A stretch of DNA of 64,000 nucleotides from Beverwykella pulmonaria (lineage: Eukaryota; Ascomycota; Dothideomycetes; Pleosporales; Melanommataceae): positions 2,637,563 through 2,701,562 of the forward strand of contig BCHH01000008.1 in assembly GCA_001599595.1 (NCBI GenBank), written 5' to 3'. Positions 12,401-24,192 of the stretch are shown here, in pieces. Below the pieces are notes generated by a model. The model saw only the letters and a program-made list of their open reading frames with translations, searched no databases and was not told the DNA's origin. The position numbers were made by a program, and so were the translations under genes. The stretch's first letter is position 1. Each line of letters begins with the position of its first letter.

Positions 12401-12735
12401 GCGGCGCAAGTGTGAATTATTGCGATAGGGATAATTGGAGTCCGCTACACCAGGCGGTGCATAATGTGGATTTTGAGACTGCGGAGCTATTGTTGAGAAA
12501 CGGGGCTGAGATTGACGTTAGGACGACAGATGATGGGTTGAGTGTTATGGAGAGGGCGAAGGATTTGAAGAATAGGGAGGAGTGTGAGAAGTTTGTGAAG
12601 TTGTTGATGAAGATGGTGGCAAGTAGGCGGTTTGAGCGTGAAAGAAGGGAGGTTGTCGAGATTGAGGAGGTTGTTGAGATTGAGGAGGAGGAGATTGGGA
12701 GCGATGAGGTGGGTGGGAGGTTTGAGATTGTGTAA
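9435..12735 (+). CDS. Ankyrin-repeat protein (986 aa)
   Basis: Five exons (9435-9816, 9924-10415, 10521-11017, 11089-12012, 12070-12735) join in phase to 986 aa. After an acidic Ser-rich N-terminus of about 90 residues, ankyrin repeats follow almost to the end. Examples are VKLLLGRGADVHHRVNEMPP, LVAKGMDLEKRCQRGCTPLL, TPLIMACQHAPKMIPFLLER and NWSPLHQAVHNVDFETAELL. The last ~60 residues are Glu-rich and basic (ERERREVVEIEEVVEIEEEE). No catalytic or NLR-type domain is visible, so partner and role are unknown. At the first intron an alternative in-phase acceptor (exon start 9939) would remove five residues and shorten the first repeat, so I prefer 9924. It is transcribed away from het-c. Confidence 0.9.
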
Positions 12736-15228
12736 TTATTTGGGATATTATTAACGATCGATGGGGTTTTGGTGTTAACATTACGGACTTTCGCTATTCA
12801 CATTAATGAGGAGGTAGGGGGGAAAGGAGGTTGGATACGATATTCTCTCTTGTCTCGCCCTCAATAGTTACTGGGGTCAATGTTCGGTTTCCACAGTCAT
12901 CTATGATTCCCGCATCTTCTAGTGATATTTCGCCTGTGTATCAAATGCCAGCAATGGGATCAAAAGGTGGAGTATCGAGTGAAAGTGCCATCTCTTTGCT
13001 CGATTGCACGACTCCATGAGGTATGCTCACGCGATCCTGAACCATTCAAACGGGTTCCAATATGTAGGGCTTTGTGATGTACAGTCATGAGCTAGGTGGC
13101 AGGTTTGAGGTGACATATCTAGCTACAGGCTTCTGATGTTGATGTTAGTACGAATGCAGTATAGCTAAGAGTTGAGGTAACAACAGCGCCATACCATCGT
13201 CCTTGTTACAACCTAGTTTGTTCTTAAGGACCCAAGTTACTCACTTCTCACTCATTTCCATGGAAAGGTTTCAGTGCTATTCTGCCTGACCACGAGCCTA
13301 GTTCAACAAACGTTTCCATGGCGCTGTCGCATTAGGCCCCGCCTTTGCAAGAGCCAATCGACCGTTTCCTTGAAAGACGGACTCTGGAACTGGGTCAAAG
13401 GAATCGGGAAAAAGTGGCAGAATTCGAGCAAGAGAAAGCACAATTATTGAAAGATCAAGCGTGGATACACGATATCCAGGACGTGTGCCGATATGGACTC
13501 CCAGCACTGTGCGCCACTCCCCCGGAAGGCGAGTCCAGGAAAGGACGAGAGGAACGCGAACGAGGGAATGAGTTGGTTCGCATCCTTTCTGGATGAGGAC
13601 TAAGGAGGAGCGTTGAGTATGATGGTATCTGTCTATCTGTATTTGGAGGATGAGTTGTGTATGCGTTAAACAGTGTCTGTTGTTGGATAGAGGTTGGAAA
13701 GAATTACTGTCTCTGCTCTAGAAAGGGATAGGTAATAAAAGTGAGGTTTGTCTGCTGGGTGCTATTGTGTCTGTCTGACTGTATCCCGAGCATGTGTGAT
13801 GTATGTATGTGGTATTTGTCTTGTTTTGGATAAGGAGGATTAGATTTCTCGATCTGATCCAAAGCTCCTTTTCCATACCGGTAAATCTCGCGAAGTGGGC
13901 CGTAGGACCAAGCGAGGTCTGCCAAATACAGCTGTATTTATCTACCGCCGTTTCTCCAGTAAGGTAATGCCTGAAGTACTCAGCCCTGGACCTCGAAGCG
14001 AGCAAAACAGATCATAAGCCTTTGCCCAGCATGTCGTTTTACCAACTTCCCCTATCTCGATCGAGCCCGCGGACGCTGGTCATTGACTTTAAACTGTGAG
14101 GCAAACATGCATTACTCTTACCACTTGTTCAAATTAAGGGGCGAGAAGGGGGTCAAACTGCGATTTGGAGAATTTGCTTGCTGGAAGCAGGACAGTGACG
14201 GCGTGTGTTTATTGATGTAGCTCTAGCTTTCTCTGGAGACATGGCTGGAGTGTAGAATCAGTTGTGCGTCTACGTGCCCATCTGTCGTGTACAAGTCCAT
14301 CGCTCATTTGGCGGAGCCATATAGTCCGTCGTCCTGCTGTGGTCCATGTATGTATGCACCAAGAGCTCTCTTACTTATATCGTAGTGTGGTTTGTATCCT
14401 GCTATTATTTCAGCACGCTGCTGAAAGATATCACATCTAGACTACGGCATAAACAAAATCGTTCGTGGATCTTATGCGTGCTGTATGTTGTGTGCAATCA
14501 CACCGTCCTTCATCCAACTTCAACGTTTCGTAGAGTCGCAAATTCGCATTTTAATACTCTGCTAACAGGATTAGAGTTTTTCTTCCTGCAATCCCACGTT
14601 TACATAGACTAGTACGTAGGATCACAGTATCTGCAAGAGAACCGCTGTTAGTCTGTAGTATATTGTAGACACTAAGCGCCCTTTTCATTGTATGAAATAC
14701 GCCCTGGATATAATCTCTGCCGTCGTCACCGTAGCTCCTACTAACGCGCTTCAGGTCACACAAGTTCTCTCTGAACAACGTTTATAACCCTGAAGATTAT
14801 CATGAATATATAGAGAATCAGAATTACTACGCTGCAGCCAATCACACTTTGTTAATATCAGGTATCGAATGATGCATTTCCCCTGTACCCCTACCAAACC
14901 CAAGCTCAAACGCTCCCCGGTTAAGAATCCTAGCGCAAAAGAATGGAAAAGCACGCCCACGGAAGGAAAAAGGTAGAAAAAAAGGGGTATCTCGATATGT
15001 GACTGTGCTGACTGACTGACTAGGAATGAATAGCTGAAAAGGGCTGGGCTGGACCGCATTGAAAGAGATTGATTACATTGACCACGCGTATCCTCCTCTT
15101 CTCTCCCATCATCAAACCCCAGGCCTTCCAAACGGTAGTCCTTCAGATCGAGAAGAGAAAAAATAAGAATGCAGGTGCCGGGAATATTATAGAAGTAATG
15201 GAAACGAGATGAGGCTAGATGAGAGGTA
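12736..15228. other. Gene-poor intergenic stretch of 2.5 kb
   Basis: This stretch lies between the stop of the ankyrin gene and the stop of the UBTD gene. The only notable content is an orphan coiled-coil-like frame at 13336-13596, listed separately. The rest holds short frames with no recognisable product. Confidence 0.5.
13336..13596 (+). pseudogene. Orphan coding-like fragment, Glu/Arg-rich helical
   Basis: The frame is open from 13336, directly after an in-frame TAG (13333-13335), to the TGA at 13594-13596. It encodes about 86 residues with charged helical character (FLERRTLELGQRNREKVAEF, EREERERGNELVRILSG-like end). The TAG is also part of a possible acceptor (CATTAG), so this could be a last exon, but I found no convincing upstream exon. 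A short ATG frame at 13318 reads straight into the TAG. It may be a relic or a chance frame; I do not recognise a family. Confidence 0.25.
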
Positions 15229-16460
15229 CTATTCGAACACCATGACGTTAACAACGTCTTCCTTCTTCCAGTACGGATTCGACTCGAGGCTCTTATGCTC
15301 GTCGTAGAACTTGCCGCCGAAGGCGATGCGGAGGCGTGTTGTATTTTTCATCTATGCGCAGAAATTAGCATCTCTCCTATATATATGATGGGAGGTAGGT
15401 ATTGTGGGAAATAGGGCAGGAAAAAGCAAACTCACCCCTTCAACCTCCTTCACCTTCCTCACCAAACTCGCGACATGCTCCCCCTCAGACATGGTAACCA
15501 CAACATCCTTTTGATTCGAGCTCAAGCGACACTTTATTTGAAACAGCGAGCCTTCTGCCTTCGCCTTGCCCTTCCACAATCCTTCCTGCGCTCCGTCTCG
15601 ACCATCCACACTATCCTCCTCTTCCTCATGCACCTCCTCCTCCTCCCCCACCAATCCATCCGGCTCAACAACAACCCACTCAGGCACCCTATACCACTCC
15701 CCATGCTCATCGAATACGCCACGCCAGATCTCTCCAGTCGGACACGTGCACTCTGTCGCATCCAGCATTGCCTGTGCTTCCTGTATATCTCCATTCTGTA
15801 CAAGCTGTACCATCACGCGAATTGCGCTCCATATCTCTTGTTGGCCCGTAATCCGTGTATCCCACCAGTCATTGCGCTCGCGGTCTAGCCTGCGGCGAGT
15901 CCATTGTGAGGACGACGAGTTCGTGAGTGCGACTACGTGTGTGCTGTGGTGACGACGGGGACTGCTGCTCGGATTCGTGTTGTTCGAGGTGGGGGGTTGT
16001 GTGGCGGTTGGTGAACCGATTGTATTCGGTAGCGTAGAGCGGTAGGCGGGGTTTATGGGCTTCAGAGGCGCGTTCGGGCGTGTTTTGCGCTGGGAGACGT
16101 GCGAGGCGATGGAGGCGGGTTGCGCGGGGGAGCTGTGCGCAAGCGCTTGGCGCGATTGCGAGGCATCATGTGGAGCGTCGGCGTTGTTAGGGTTGGCGTT
16201 GTCCGCGGGAGCTTCGCGCGAGGTGCAGCAACCCTGCGTAGTGATGTGTTAGCTGGAGGTTGAGGGCGGGAGGGTTGAGGTCCCGCCACGCGGCCGAATG
16301 ACTAGACGTTGAGCTCCGGAGCTCTTGCTGAAGCCGTGGGACGCCCATAGCGTTCATCAAGTGAGAACCATCGCTCCTCAAGCCTTCATAAAAATAAGGC
16401 TCAAGGTATGTTCAGTGCTTAGGACCGAGGCAACGCAGCTGTGTGTGGATTAACATACCA
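15229..16460 (-). CDS. UBTD-type ubiquitin-domain protein, N-myristoylation-type start
   Basis: Three coding exons are proposed: 16460-16458 (the ATG alone), 16233-15436 and 15351-15229, giving 307 aa. The first intron is 224 nt (GTATGT...CTAAC...GCAG); the second is 84 nt and phase 0. The protein starts M-GCCTSRE, which resembles the acylated N-termini (Gly2 plus Cys) of UBTD1/2. After a Ser/Pro-rich linker comes the UBTD N-terminal ubiquitin-binding domain: QWTRRRLDRERNDWWDTRIT, GQQEIWSAIRVMVQLVQNGD and the CPTGE/CTCP region. Following an acidic insert is a C-terminal ubiquitin-like fold (FQIKCRLSSNQKDVVVTMSE through RLRIAFGGKFYDEH to NVMVFE). It has no terminal Gly-Gly, so it is not conjugated. 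By family knowledge these proteins act as ubiquitin-system adaptors. Confidence 0.82.
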
Positions 16461-17385
16461 TGATGCGGGGCCCTGGATCGCCTCAGTGCGAGGTTATTAT
16501 GGAATGTCTGGTGATAATAGAGTGAGTGACGACCGTGGTGGGCAAAAATATGGACATTAAGAAGAAAGGTGTCGAGCGAGTTAACAAGGGAAAGAAGGCC
16601 GAGGTTTTGGAAAGGTCGCGATTTCACTCGACCATGTAGCACAGCAGTTGCCGCTTCTAATGGACGCATCATCCATCCAGACTCCGCCACATCTGCAGCT
16701 AGGAGTCTCGGGAGCTTCGTTTGGCGCGGTTGACGGGTCATGGTGTAATTTAATGCACGTTATGCTTGGTGAATACGCGTCGAAACACCTTACCCGTGTT
16801 TTTTCGAAGGACTTGGGAACGGGAGCTCGAACATGCATTCATAACGAATTTCACTTCACGCAAGCTGACCAGATTCAAATCAAGAAAACCACATTTTCTA
16901 TTAGATATTATTACGTGGATGAGATTCCGCTGTACATCTCCTAATAAGGAGGTGCGTACGCAGGGTATCGGGGTATTGCGCAGAGAAAACAGATAAACGA
17001 CAGCCAGGACTAAACTTGGTATCAAAATGAGAGAAACAAGTGCAGAGTGGTATCAATCTAGACAAAAAGGAAAGCGGGCATAAACACTGAATAGGCCAAA
17101 TAGACACCACTAAGATGTTGCATGCCGCAGATCATAACCCACGATACCGTGAGAGCGAGCGACGAGGGTTGGTCCAATGTAAACGAAAATGGGTATGAGA
17201 GTAGTTATGAGAGAAAGCTCGATCCAAAACCTGCAAAGGAATCCGTAAGAAAGATCCAAAGCATAACTTTGGGGGTATTTTGTCGTCGTGGGCCGTGCGG
17301 TCAAACAAGGGAGTTGCGATGCATTTGCTTTTCCGTCATTCCCTCATGGTTGTCGTCGTTAAACGTGGGATCTTCCCACCATACT
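16461..17385. other. Upstream region of UBTD gene and 3' flank of PH-domain gene
   Basis: The region lies between the UBTD start and the stop of the next minus-strand gene. Frames of 60-110 codons overlap on both strands, which is not coding-like. I see no gene. Confidence 0.45.
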
Positions 17386-19600
17386 TTATGCAGTGGTAGC
17401 GACTTCGGGGGTGCTTTTTGGAGCCTGCCCTACTGTAACCGCATCCGGAACGACGTCGCCAATGCTCTGGGGTTCAGCGGCAGCCGGCGTCTCCTCCTTC
17501 TTGGCTTCGGCGACAGGCGCCTCTTCCTTCGGCTCAGTTGTCTCCTCGACCTTGGCAGGGGGAGTCGGTGCCTTCTCCTCCTTCTTGGTCTTGGTAGCCT
17601 TGGAGGCGCTGCGGAAAAGGCCAGAAAGACCCTTAGGCTTCTCGGAAGCCTCGCCATCCTTCTCCTTCTTGACGGAACCACCGGTCAAGTTACCGAAGAT
17701 GGAGCCACGCTTTTTCTGGGTCGGCGTGGTAGCGCTAGCGGTGCTAGTAACACCAATTGGCGCTTCCTCCTCTTTGGGGACCTCAGCAACGGGCTCGGCC
17801 GGCTCAGCAGGAGCAGCGACGGGAGCCTCGTCAGCCTTCAGCGGGTCCTCAAGCTTGGGAGCCTCAGAAGACGGGGCCTTCTCTGTAGTAGGAGACTTGA
17901 CCTTCTCCTTCGAACCACCGAGGAATTTGCCAAAAGAGAAGTGGGTCTTCTCCTTGTGGGGGGTGGTTGCGGAAACGGGTTTGGCCTCCTCAGCTTTAGG
18001 CGCCTCGGTCGCGCCATCAACAACTGGAGCAACAGGCTCCTCCACCTTGGGAGCTTCAGCGGCAACCTCTGGCTCCTTTGAAATGGGAGCAGGTACAATC
18101 TCCGCCTCCTTCTTCTCCGTGGTAGGGCTCTTCAGTTTCTCCACAAAATTACCGAAGATGGATCCGCGCTTGGTGGGCTTGGGCTTCTCCTCAGCAACTG
18201 GAGCAACGACAGGAGCAGTCTCATCGGCAGGCTTGGCCTCCTCAACGGGCTTGGGGAGGTCTGTGACGATGACAGGGGCGGTGACAGTAGAGGCTGGGTT
18301 CCCTGTTAGCTAGATTTCAATTGCCCACAGGATAATGAACGAACCTTCAGCGGCCGGAGCAGCAGCAGCCTCCTCCTCCTTCTTAGCCTCAACTTCTTCC
18401 TCCTTCTTTTCCTCGGCCTTCTCCTCCTTCTTCTCCTCAGCCTTCTCCTTCTTTCCAAGGAGACCACCAAAGAGGGAGGCACGCTTGCCGCGAGAGACAG
18501 ATCGGCTCTTGCTCTTGGCTGCCTTCTTCTTCTTCTTTTTCTCCTCGTCGGAAGAGCTACTAGACGAAGAACCAGTGCGGGCGGGAGCGGGAGTGGAACC
18601 TTCAGCAACCACAGGAGCTTCGGTATCCGCTAGCTTTGGCGTAGCGTCAATGCTCTTTTTGGGTGCGGTACTCTCCTTAGCGGCGGTAGCTGCTAGCGTG
18701 GCGGGTTTGCCTTCGGTTGATGTCAGCGATCCTGCAGCGGGAACAAGCGAGCGTAGCAAAAAAAATAATTTAATATCGGCGCGTCGCGACACGCGCGACT
18801 CATGAAATGATAATCACTTACTAAGTTTCGCAAGCTGCTCGGTGTAGGTTTCATTGGCAACGATTGTCTCGGCGGAAGCCTTAGCCTCCTCAATAGCCTT
18901 CTCAAAGGCGACGAACCATCCATTTCGCTCGGGCGTTGTCTGGGCCTCGAAGGCGTGCTTGTGTCCGTTGAGCTTGAAAAAGAAGACAACGGAGCCGTCC
19001 TTGGTAAGATCGGTCGCATCCGCCTGCACAAACAGGTTAGCATCATGTTCCCTAGGAACTGGGGCATGTGTATACGCACCAATTTCAAAACACCAGCGGG
19101 CGCCTCCTTCTGGTCCGCGTGCTTGACAAAGTAGAGTAGACCCTTTCCGGTTACGCTCGACCAGGCAGCAACCGTGTGCGCATGCTCAGCGTCCTTCTCG
19201 CCTCGCAGGAACTGGCCAAGGCTGGAGGCTGGGACAGGCTCCTCCTCACCGAACCAGAAATACTTCTTCGAGAATCGGAGAATGCTGCAAATGTAATTAG
19301 CGACATGTTTCTGATAACTCTCATGCTAGGTGAAGCTCACTTCTTGAGGCCTGGAGCCTTGTAACCCAGGGCACCGCTGTAGATTGGCTCCACAGGCTTC
19401 TCTTCTTTCTTTTCTTCTTTTTTCTCCTCAGCTGGAGCAACGGCCTCGCCCTCCGTTTTTGCGGGTTCCTCAACGGCGGCGGGCACAACAGGCTCCACAG
19501 CCTCGGCGGGCTTGTCGGCGGTCAGCGCGACAGCGGGCGCCGGTGTAGGCTCAACAACACCGGCCTCGGTGGTGACGGCGGGCTTCTGTTCTTCGGCCAT
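17386..19600 (-). CDS. PH-domain protein, Meu6-like, with long Lys/Glu/Ala/Pro-rich tail
   Basis: Five exons (19600-19341, 19284-19080, 19023-18822, 18731-18345, 18302-17386) join in phase to 656 aa. Residues 1-85 are Ala/Pro/Glu-rich. A pleckstrin-homology fold follows at about 87-215, starting NILRFSKKYFWFGEEEPVPA and ending with FFFKLNGHKHAFEAQTTPER then GWFVAFEKAIEEA, the PH C-terminal helix with its Trp. The remaining two thirds are low complexity, Lys/Glu/Ala-rich, with repeated RGSIFGNF/RGSIFGNL/HFSFGKFLGG/RASLFGGLLG motifs. These short repeated motifs are a striking feature and look like a linear binding motif. I recall a fungal PH family around fission-yeast Meu6 with this layout. 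The role is unknown; PH suggests membrane recruitment. Long frames on the opposite strand are composition shadows. Confidence 0.85.
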
Positions 19601-22600
19601 TTTGCTAAAGTGGGTGTGCTGGCAGTGGGATTGTTGTGGAGGGAGGGGCAGACACAGCTGAACACAGGATGCACAAGAGAAGGGGTATTACAAAAGGCGT
19701 ATGGAAGAATAAGGCTCTGTGCCGGCAGGTGACAGTGGGAGACGAGGTGCAAGCTCTGTCTGGTGAAGAAAAGAGAGCAGGAGTGGTGTGAGGGAGGGAA
19801 ACAAAGGACGGCGAGCGGCCAAGGGCTGCGACAGCTTTAAGGTAATAAGGTTGCTAGGGGCCCTTTGGAACAGGGATTATCGAAATTGGACGTGACTGGC
19901 AGCCGCTGCTGGACCCGCTTGGTGCACCCTCCATGTCCTTTCGCCAGCGCGCGGCGTCGAATTAACGCGACTCGACTGTTATGCACCGGGCCCGCGCTGA
20001 AACAACGCCCGTGTGCATCTGGCGGCACCCAACATATCCACAACGTCCAGTGCGGATGAGCAGAGGCAGATATGGAGAGTTCTGGATTGGGTTTTGGAGA
20101 GCCACCACTGGACAGCCTGGGGGCGCCTTTTCCTGCATGCCTGCTGCTTTGATATCTCGCCGCAGCAGGGTCATGCGACCCCTCCTCCTCTCCGCAATAC
20201 TCCGCGGCTTTGCCTCTCGATCGTCCAACATATGCTGAATGGGCTCCTCACGAGACAGCACGAGACAGGCAAGGAAACCGCCGGGCTTGACCGCCGTCCA
20301 TCCAGCGCGCTGGGACGAGCAACGGGCGATGGAGCGATAGGACCATTCCATGACTGTCGGCTGTGACTGGTCGTGTCTGCGCTGAGGAGGACGACGATTG
20401 TACCATCCTGCAGCCGTCTTCCCTCATACAGACGGATATGGCACATCATGCCATGTCGTGTGTGTGCTGCCTAGGTATCTTGCATCTTGCATCCTGCCGG
20501 TGCAGCAGCAGCATGGCAATTTGCCCTGTTTCCATTTGCAGGCACCGATTCTTTTCGCGGCTCATGGTCTGTCTCCCTCGCTCTCCGGTCCACAGCAGTG
20601 CATTTATCCCAGCGCTCACCGTCCGTCCTGGGTGTGCACAACTCTAGCCTCTGGCAAGCCTCTCGCGTCGTGCACATCACAACATGCACGAGTATGCCAA
20701 GGTATTGGCCCGAGCGCGCGAGGCTAGACGAAAGAGGGGCAAGCGTTGGTGCTACCGCTTACCGCACAGCGAATCGCATGCTGCTCAGGCCGTCGATCCC
20801 CGTTTACCTTCTTGGATCCTGACGCCTAAAACACTCTGCGAAATTGGCGACAGGTAAGGCGAGCGGGCGACCAAATGGTAGCTCCCGGTCGCCCAACCTC
20901 ACATTGTCATCCCCGCGCGCGGCTGCTCTGTGGGCTTGCGTCCAGGTCCAGCTCACTGCTGAGCATGAACTGCCTGCGTCGATGCCAGAATTCTGAAACA
21001 CTTCTGACATGCCGACCACCACAGCCTAGCACCTTGTGGTTGGGCGACACGAACCTGCACCATGACCAAAACGTGCGCCCGATATATTGCCCATCGTGAG
21101 GAGCTTCTCCAAATCAAGCACCGGAGAAGCATGGACGCAGATGCTGATTTGAAGAAAATTGCCAAAAAGTCCGACTGCACGCTGGGCCCGCCCGGCTGAT
21201 CTGAGGGCAACCATGGCCGTGCGGTGAAGCGAGCGAGACGCCTGCTTCACGTGAATAGGGGCACCTCAACTTCCAAAGGCCGTTTGACACCAGAATCCAT
21301 AACCATGGTCCGGCCTGCCTCACCAAACCGCGCTGTTGCGTATCACTCCACTCGCCCAATATCATCCATCCTGTCATCTTGTCATGCTGTTTTCCCCCGA
21401 ATAGAAAAAAAAAACCAACTCTAACGTAAAATTCTGTGGGCATCATCCCTTCGTCTCTTGTGGTTCGCAAGCGCGATAAGATCTATTGAAGGATCCCTAG
21501 ACGGTTCGCCCAATCAGCCATCCCGAACTGCCCTGCACGTTCTCACCGCCACCAGGTGGAGAATGAAGAAAAAAAAAACCCCTATTCCCTGTCGTGCACG
21601 GCAAAACGGCCTGGTACGGAGTTGTGGTGGGGCGGCGTCAAGTTGCGCAACTTTCATAACTTCAGGGCGTTTTTTCCATGCCTAAGGTTCCTTGCCGCTG
21701 CCAATTTCTCACGCCACAAAGTCATCAGCGCCACGCCGAATCAACGGCCGGCCGATGTCTTAGAATCTGCAACCAAACATCGTGAAGACGCGAGCTCATG
21801 AGATGGAACGGTGGATCGAGGCTCCTGGAATTTCGTGAACCCGGGGAATATGTACGTGCCGAGCCGCCAGTAATTTGTCTCGTGCAAGCCACGGCTCCAC
21901 AGTTTTGATATCAATGTTTCCCTAACAGCGAGTTGGGATGAGAACGGGGACGCGTACCTACTTGACAATGAGCCCCTGGAACAGAGATGCCGAGGTTTTT
22001 CACGATTTATCCTCTTCATTTTGTAATTATAGAGTGAAGCCTTTTGGATGCTGTACTTCTGTCAACACAAGAACGATTTAAATAAGAGGTCGCTAAACCA
22101 CCAGGGTCTACTCACAATTTAGAAAAAACAATGAACTCCCAAAATAAGAGCGTTTCGTCACTTCTTGTCCTACCAACTACGACATACCATCCTCAGCATA
22201 CATCATTCTTTCTTCTGGAAGCCAGTTTGAGAACAGGTCGACGGTCTCATATATTTCGAGAGGTGTGGTCAAAATAAGCTCAGAATGACATTACCTACGA
22301 AAGGAAGGAGGGCGCAAAACTGGTCACATTGACGCCAATTTCAGAACGAATCAAAATGTGTCAGTTCGACCACTCACCTTCTAGGCTTTCGGAATAATTG
22401 ATACTGCAGAACGGAGCATACCGTTTGAATGATCAGCACTTTCTTTTCCAACAATTGCAAGTGGTCGAGCAAGAAAGGTAAAGGCTTCATTTTCTTTCAA
22501 TTTCAAGACGGTTCGCTTCACGAGGACTATCGCATCCCACAGACGAAAGAAAATTCTCAATAATTTTCTCTTCTTTATGTCTATCTCTCATGATCATATC

Positions 22601-24192
22601 GCCCTCAATTCCTACATAGGTCATCATGTCCTATTTTGATAGTCAGAACAACGCACTCATTGTTATTGTTGCATGGATACACCCTCTCCAGTCCCATTTT
22701 ATACTTATAATCCTTGTGTGACCCTGTTGAGCGGTCTATCAGGCATCATGCATGAGGCATGAATACGTCTACAACTTTCTATCGTCGATCCTAGTCATTC
22801 CTGCACAGGATGCAAGGACATCCCTTCCGTTTACCCCAGAATCTACCACAATATCTTCCCGGGCTTCCAAGATCTTCGTGCCATGGACATGCTTCCCCCT
22901 CTACGACCACGAGCCACGTCATCGTCATCACCATCTTCGGGCCGCTTTATCAATCGATCATGAGAACGACGTCATACCTCGTATGGCTCGCCGTTGAACA
23001 GAACACTTACGAGTAAATGTTGTTTCCACAACCTCAAAATCTTCATAGATCGACTAGGACGTTATATTCGACCCTTCAACTACACTTAAAACGCCTTCCT
23101 GTTCGCGTCCACATTTCGAATATACCCATGGAGTCTAATTGTTTTATCTCGGCATCAATGCTGCTGGTATTGGCAGTGACGTTAACAGTCTAGAACACGC
23201 TCTGCTATCTACTCTTCCTTTCAATATCGGCGTGCTATAGAAGGGAGAAGCACCCCCTTTCCTTCTTCCGCCCTACGCGACCAAAGTCACCATCGTGTTC
23301 TATTTCCCATTCCATCTGCTTGACATAATCTCCACAGCAGCTTCAAAAGCCTCTCCGAAAACAACAGTATCTACTACATCGCACATATGATCCTTGCAAT
23401 TTTCCTTAGATCATACTCCTCATGAGCAGGTCCCGCGAAATCTACAAATCACATCGATATTGCCCGCCAATTTCCAACCAGTACCACGTTCTCCTACCCA
23501 TCGTCAATGTCCGACAAATAGATAACATGCTTTCTTCCTCGCTTCCTCTGTCTCATTATACCATTTGCGCTCGTGTCGGTCATTTGTATATGAACGCGCT
23601 CCTTTCATGTCTGCACACAATAGTTTTACTTGTGCTCTCGTCGATTTGTAATGCGAACGAGGCACGTTGACGGGTGTATAGCTACTTACTCACTGCTGTT
23701 TCTCGTGGGAATCAAGGGATTGCGTTTTGCCGCGGGCGGGAGATCTGGATTCTAGCTTTGGGTGCAACGAGAGGAGCAGGACGTCAACCGTGGTGCATGT
23801 TAGATGTCGAGCGTTCTCTATCTGTAATCACTCGACATGGATTTCAGAATGTTCATTGAAGACGATGATATGATATTTCGTTCCTTTTCTCTCTCTCTCT
23901 CTCTCTTCATATCATCCTCACAATTCAAGTCACCGTCTGTTTGTCTCGCACCAAATCCAGCCTGGAACCTTCTCCACCATCTTCCTGGTCCCTATTTTCG
24001 GATCGCCAAATGAAATTTTTATGTACCCATCAAAGCAAAACATACACGAAGAAAAAAGCGAGGCAAGGACAGCGAAATCGATTGGGTACACGTTGTGCAA
24101 TCAAAATACCCAAAACTGCATCCAGAGCCCCCTATTCCCAAATCCCCTTATTGAGCAATGGGGAATGGTCGTCAGAGAAAAATGACCACAAC
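19601..24192. other. 4.6-kb intergenic desert
   Basis: This stretch runs from the PH gene start (minus) to the stop of the SulP gene (minus). The 19.9-21.3 kb part is GC-rich with overlapping short frames on both strands. The 22.0-24.1 kb part is more AT-rich. I see no domain, no convincing splice-joined gene and no repeat, apart from a (CT)n run near 23.89 kb. It may hold regulatory sequence, a long UTR or a non-coding transcript. Confidence 0.45.
23889..23906. repeat. (TC)n microsatellite
   Basis: About nine uninterrupted TC dinucleotides lie in the 3' flank of the SulP transporter gene. Confidence 0.8.

Noticed and set aside
17122..18313. Long open frames (319 and 306 codons) on the plus strand opposite the PH-domain gene
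   Set aside because: They are Ser/Gly/Leu-rich mirror images of the Lys/Glu/Ala-rich minus-strand coding sequence and have no domain.
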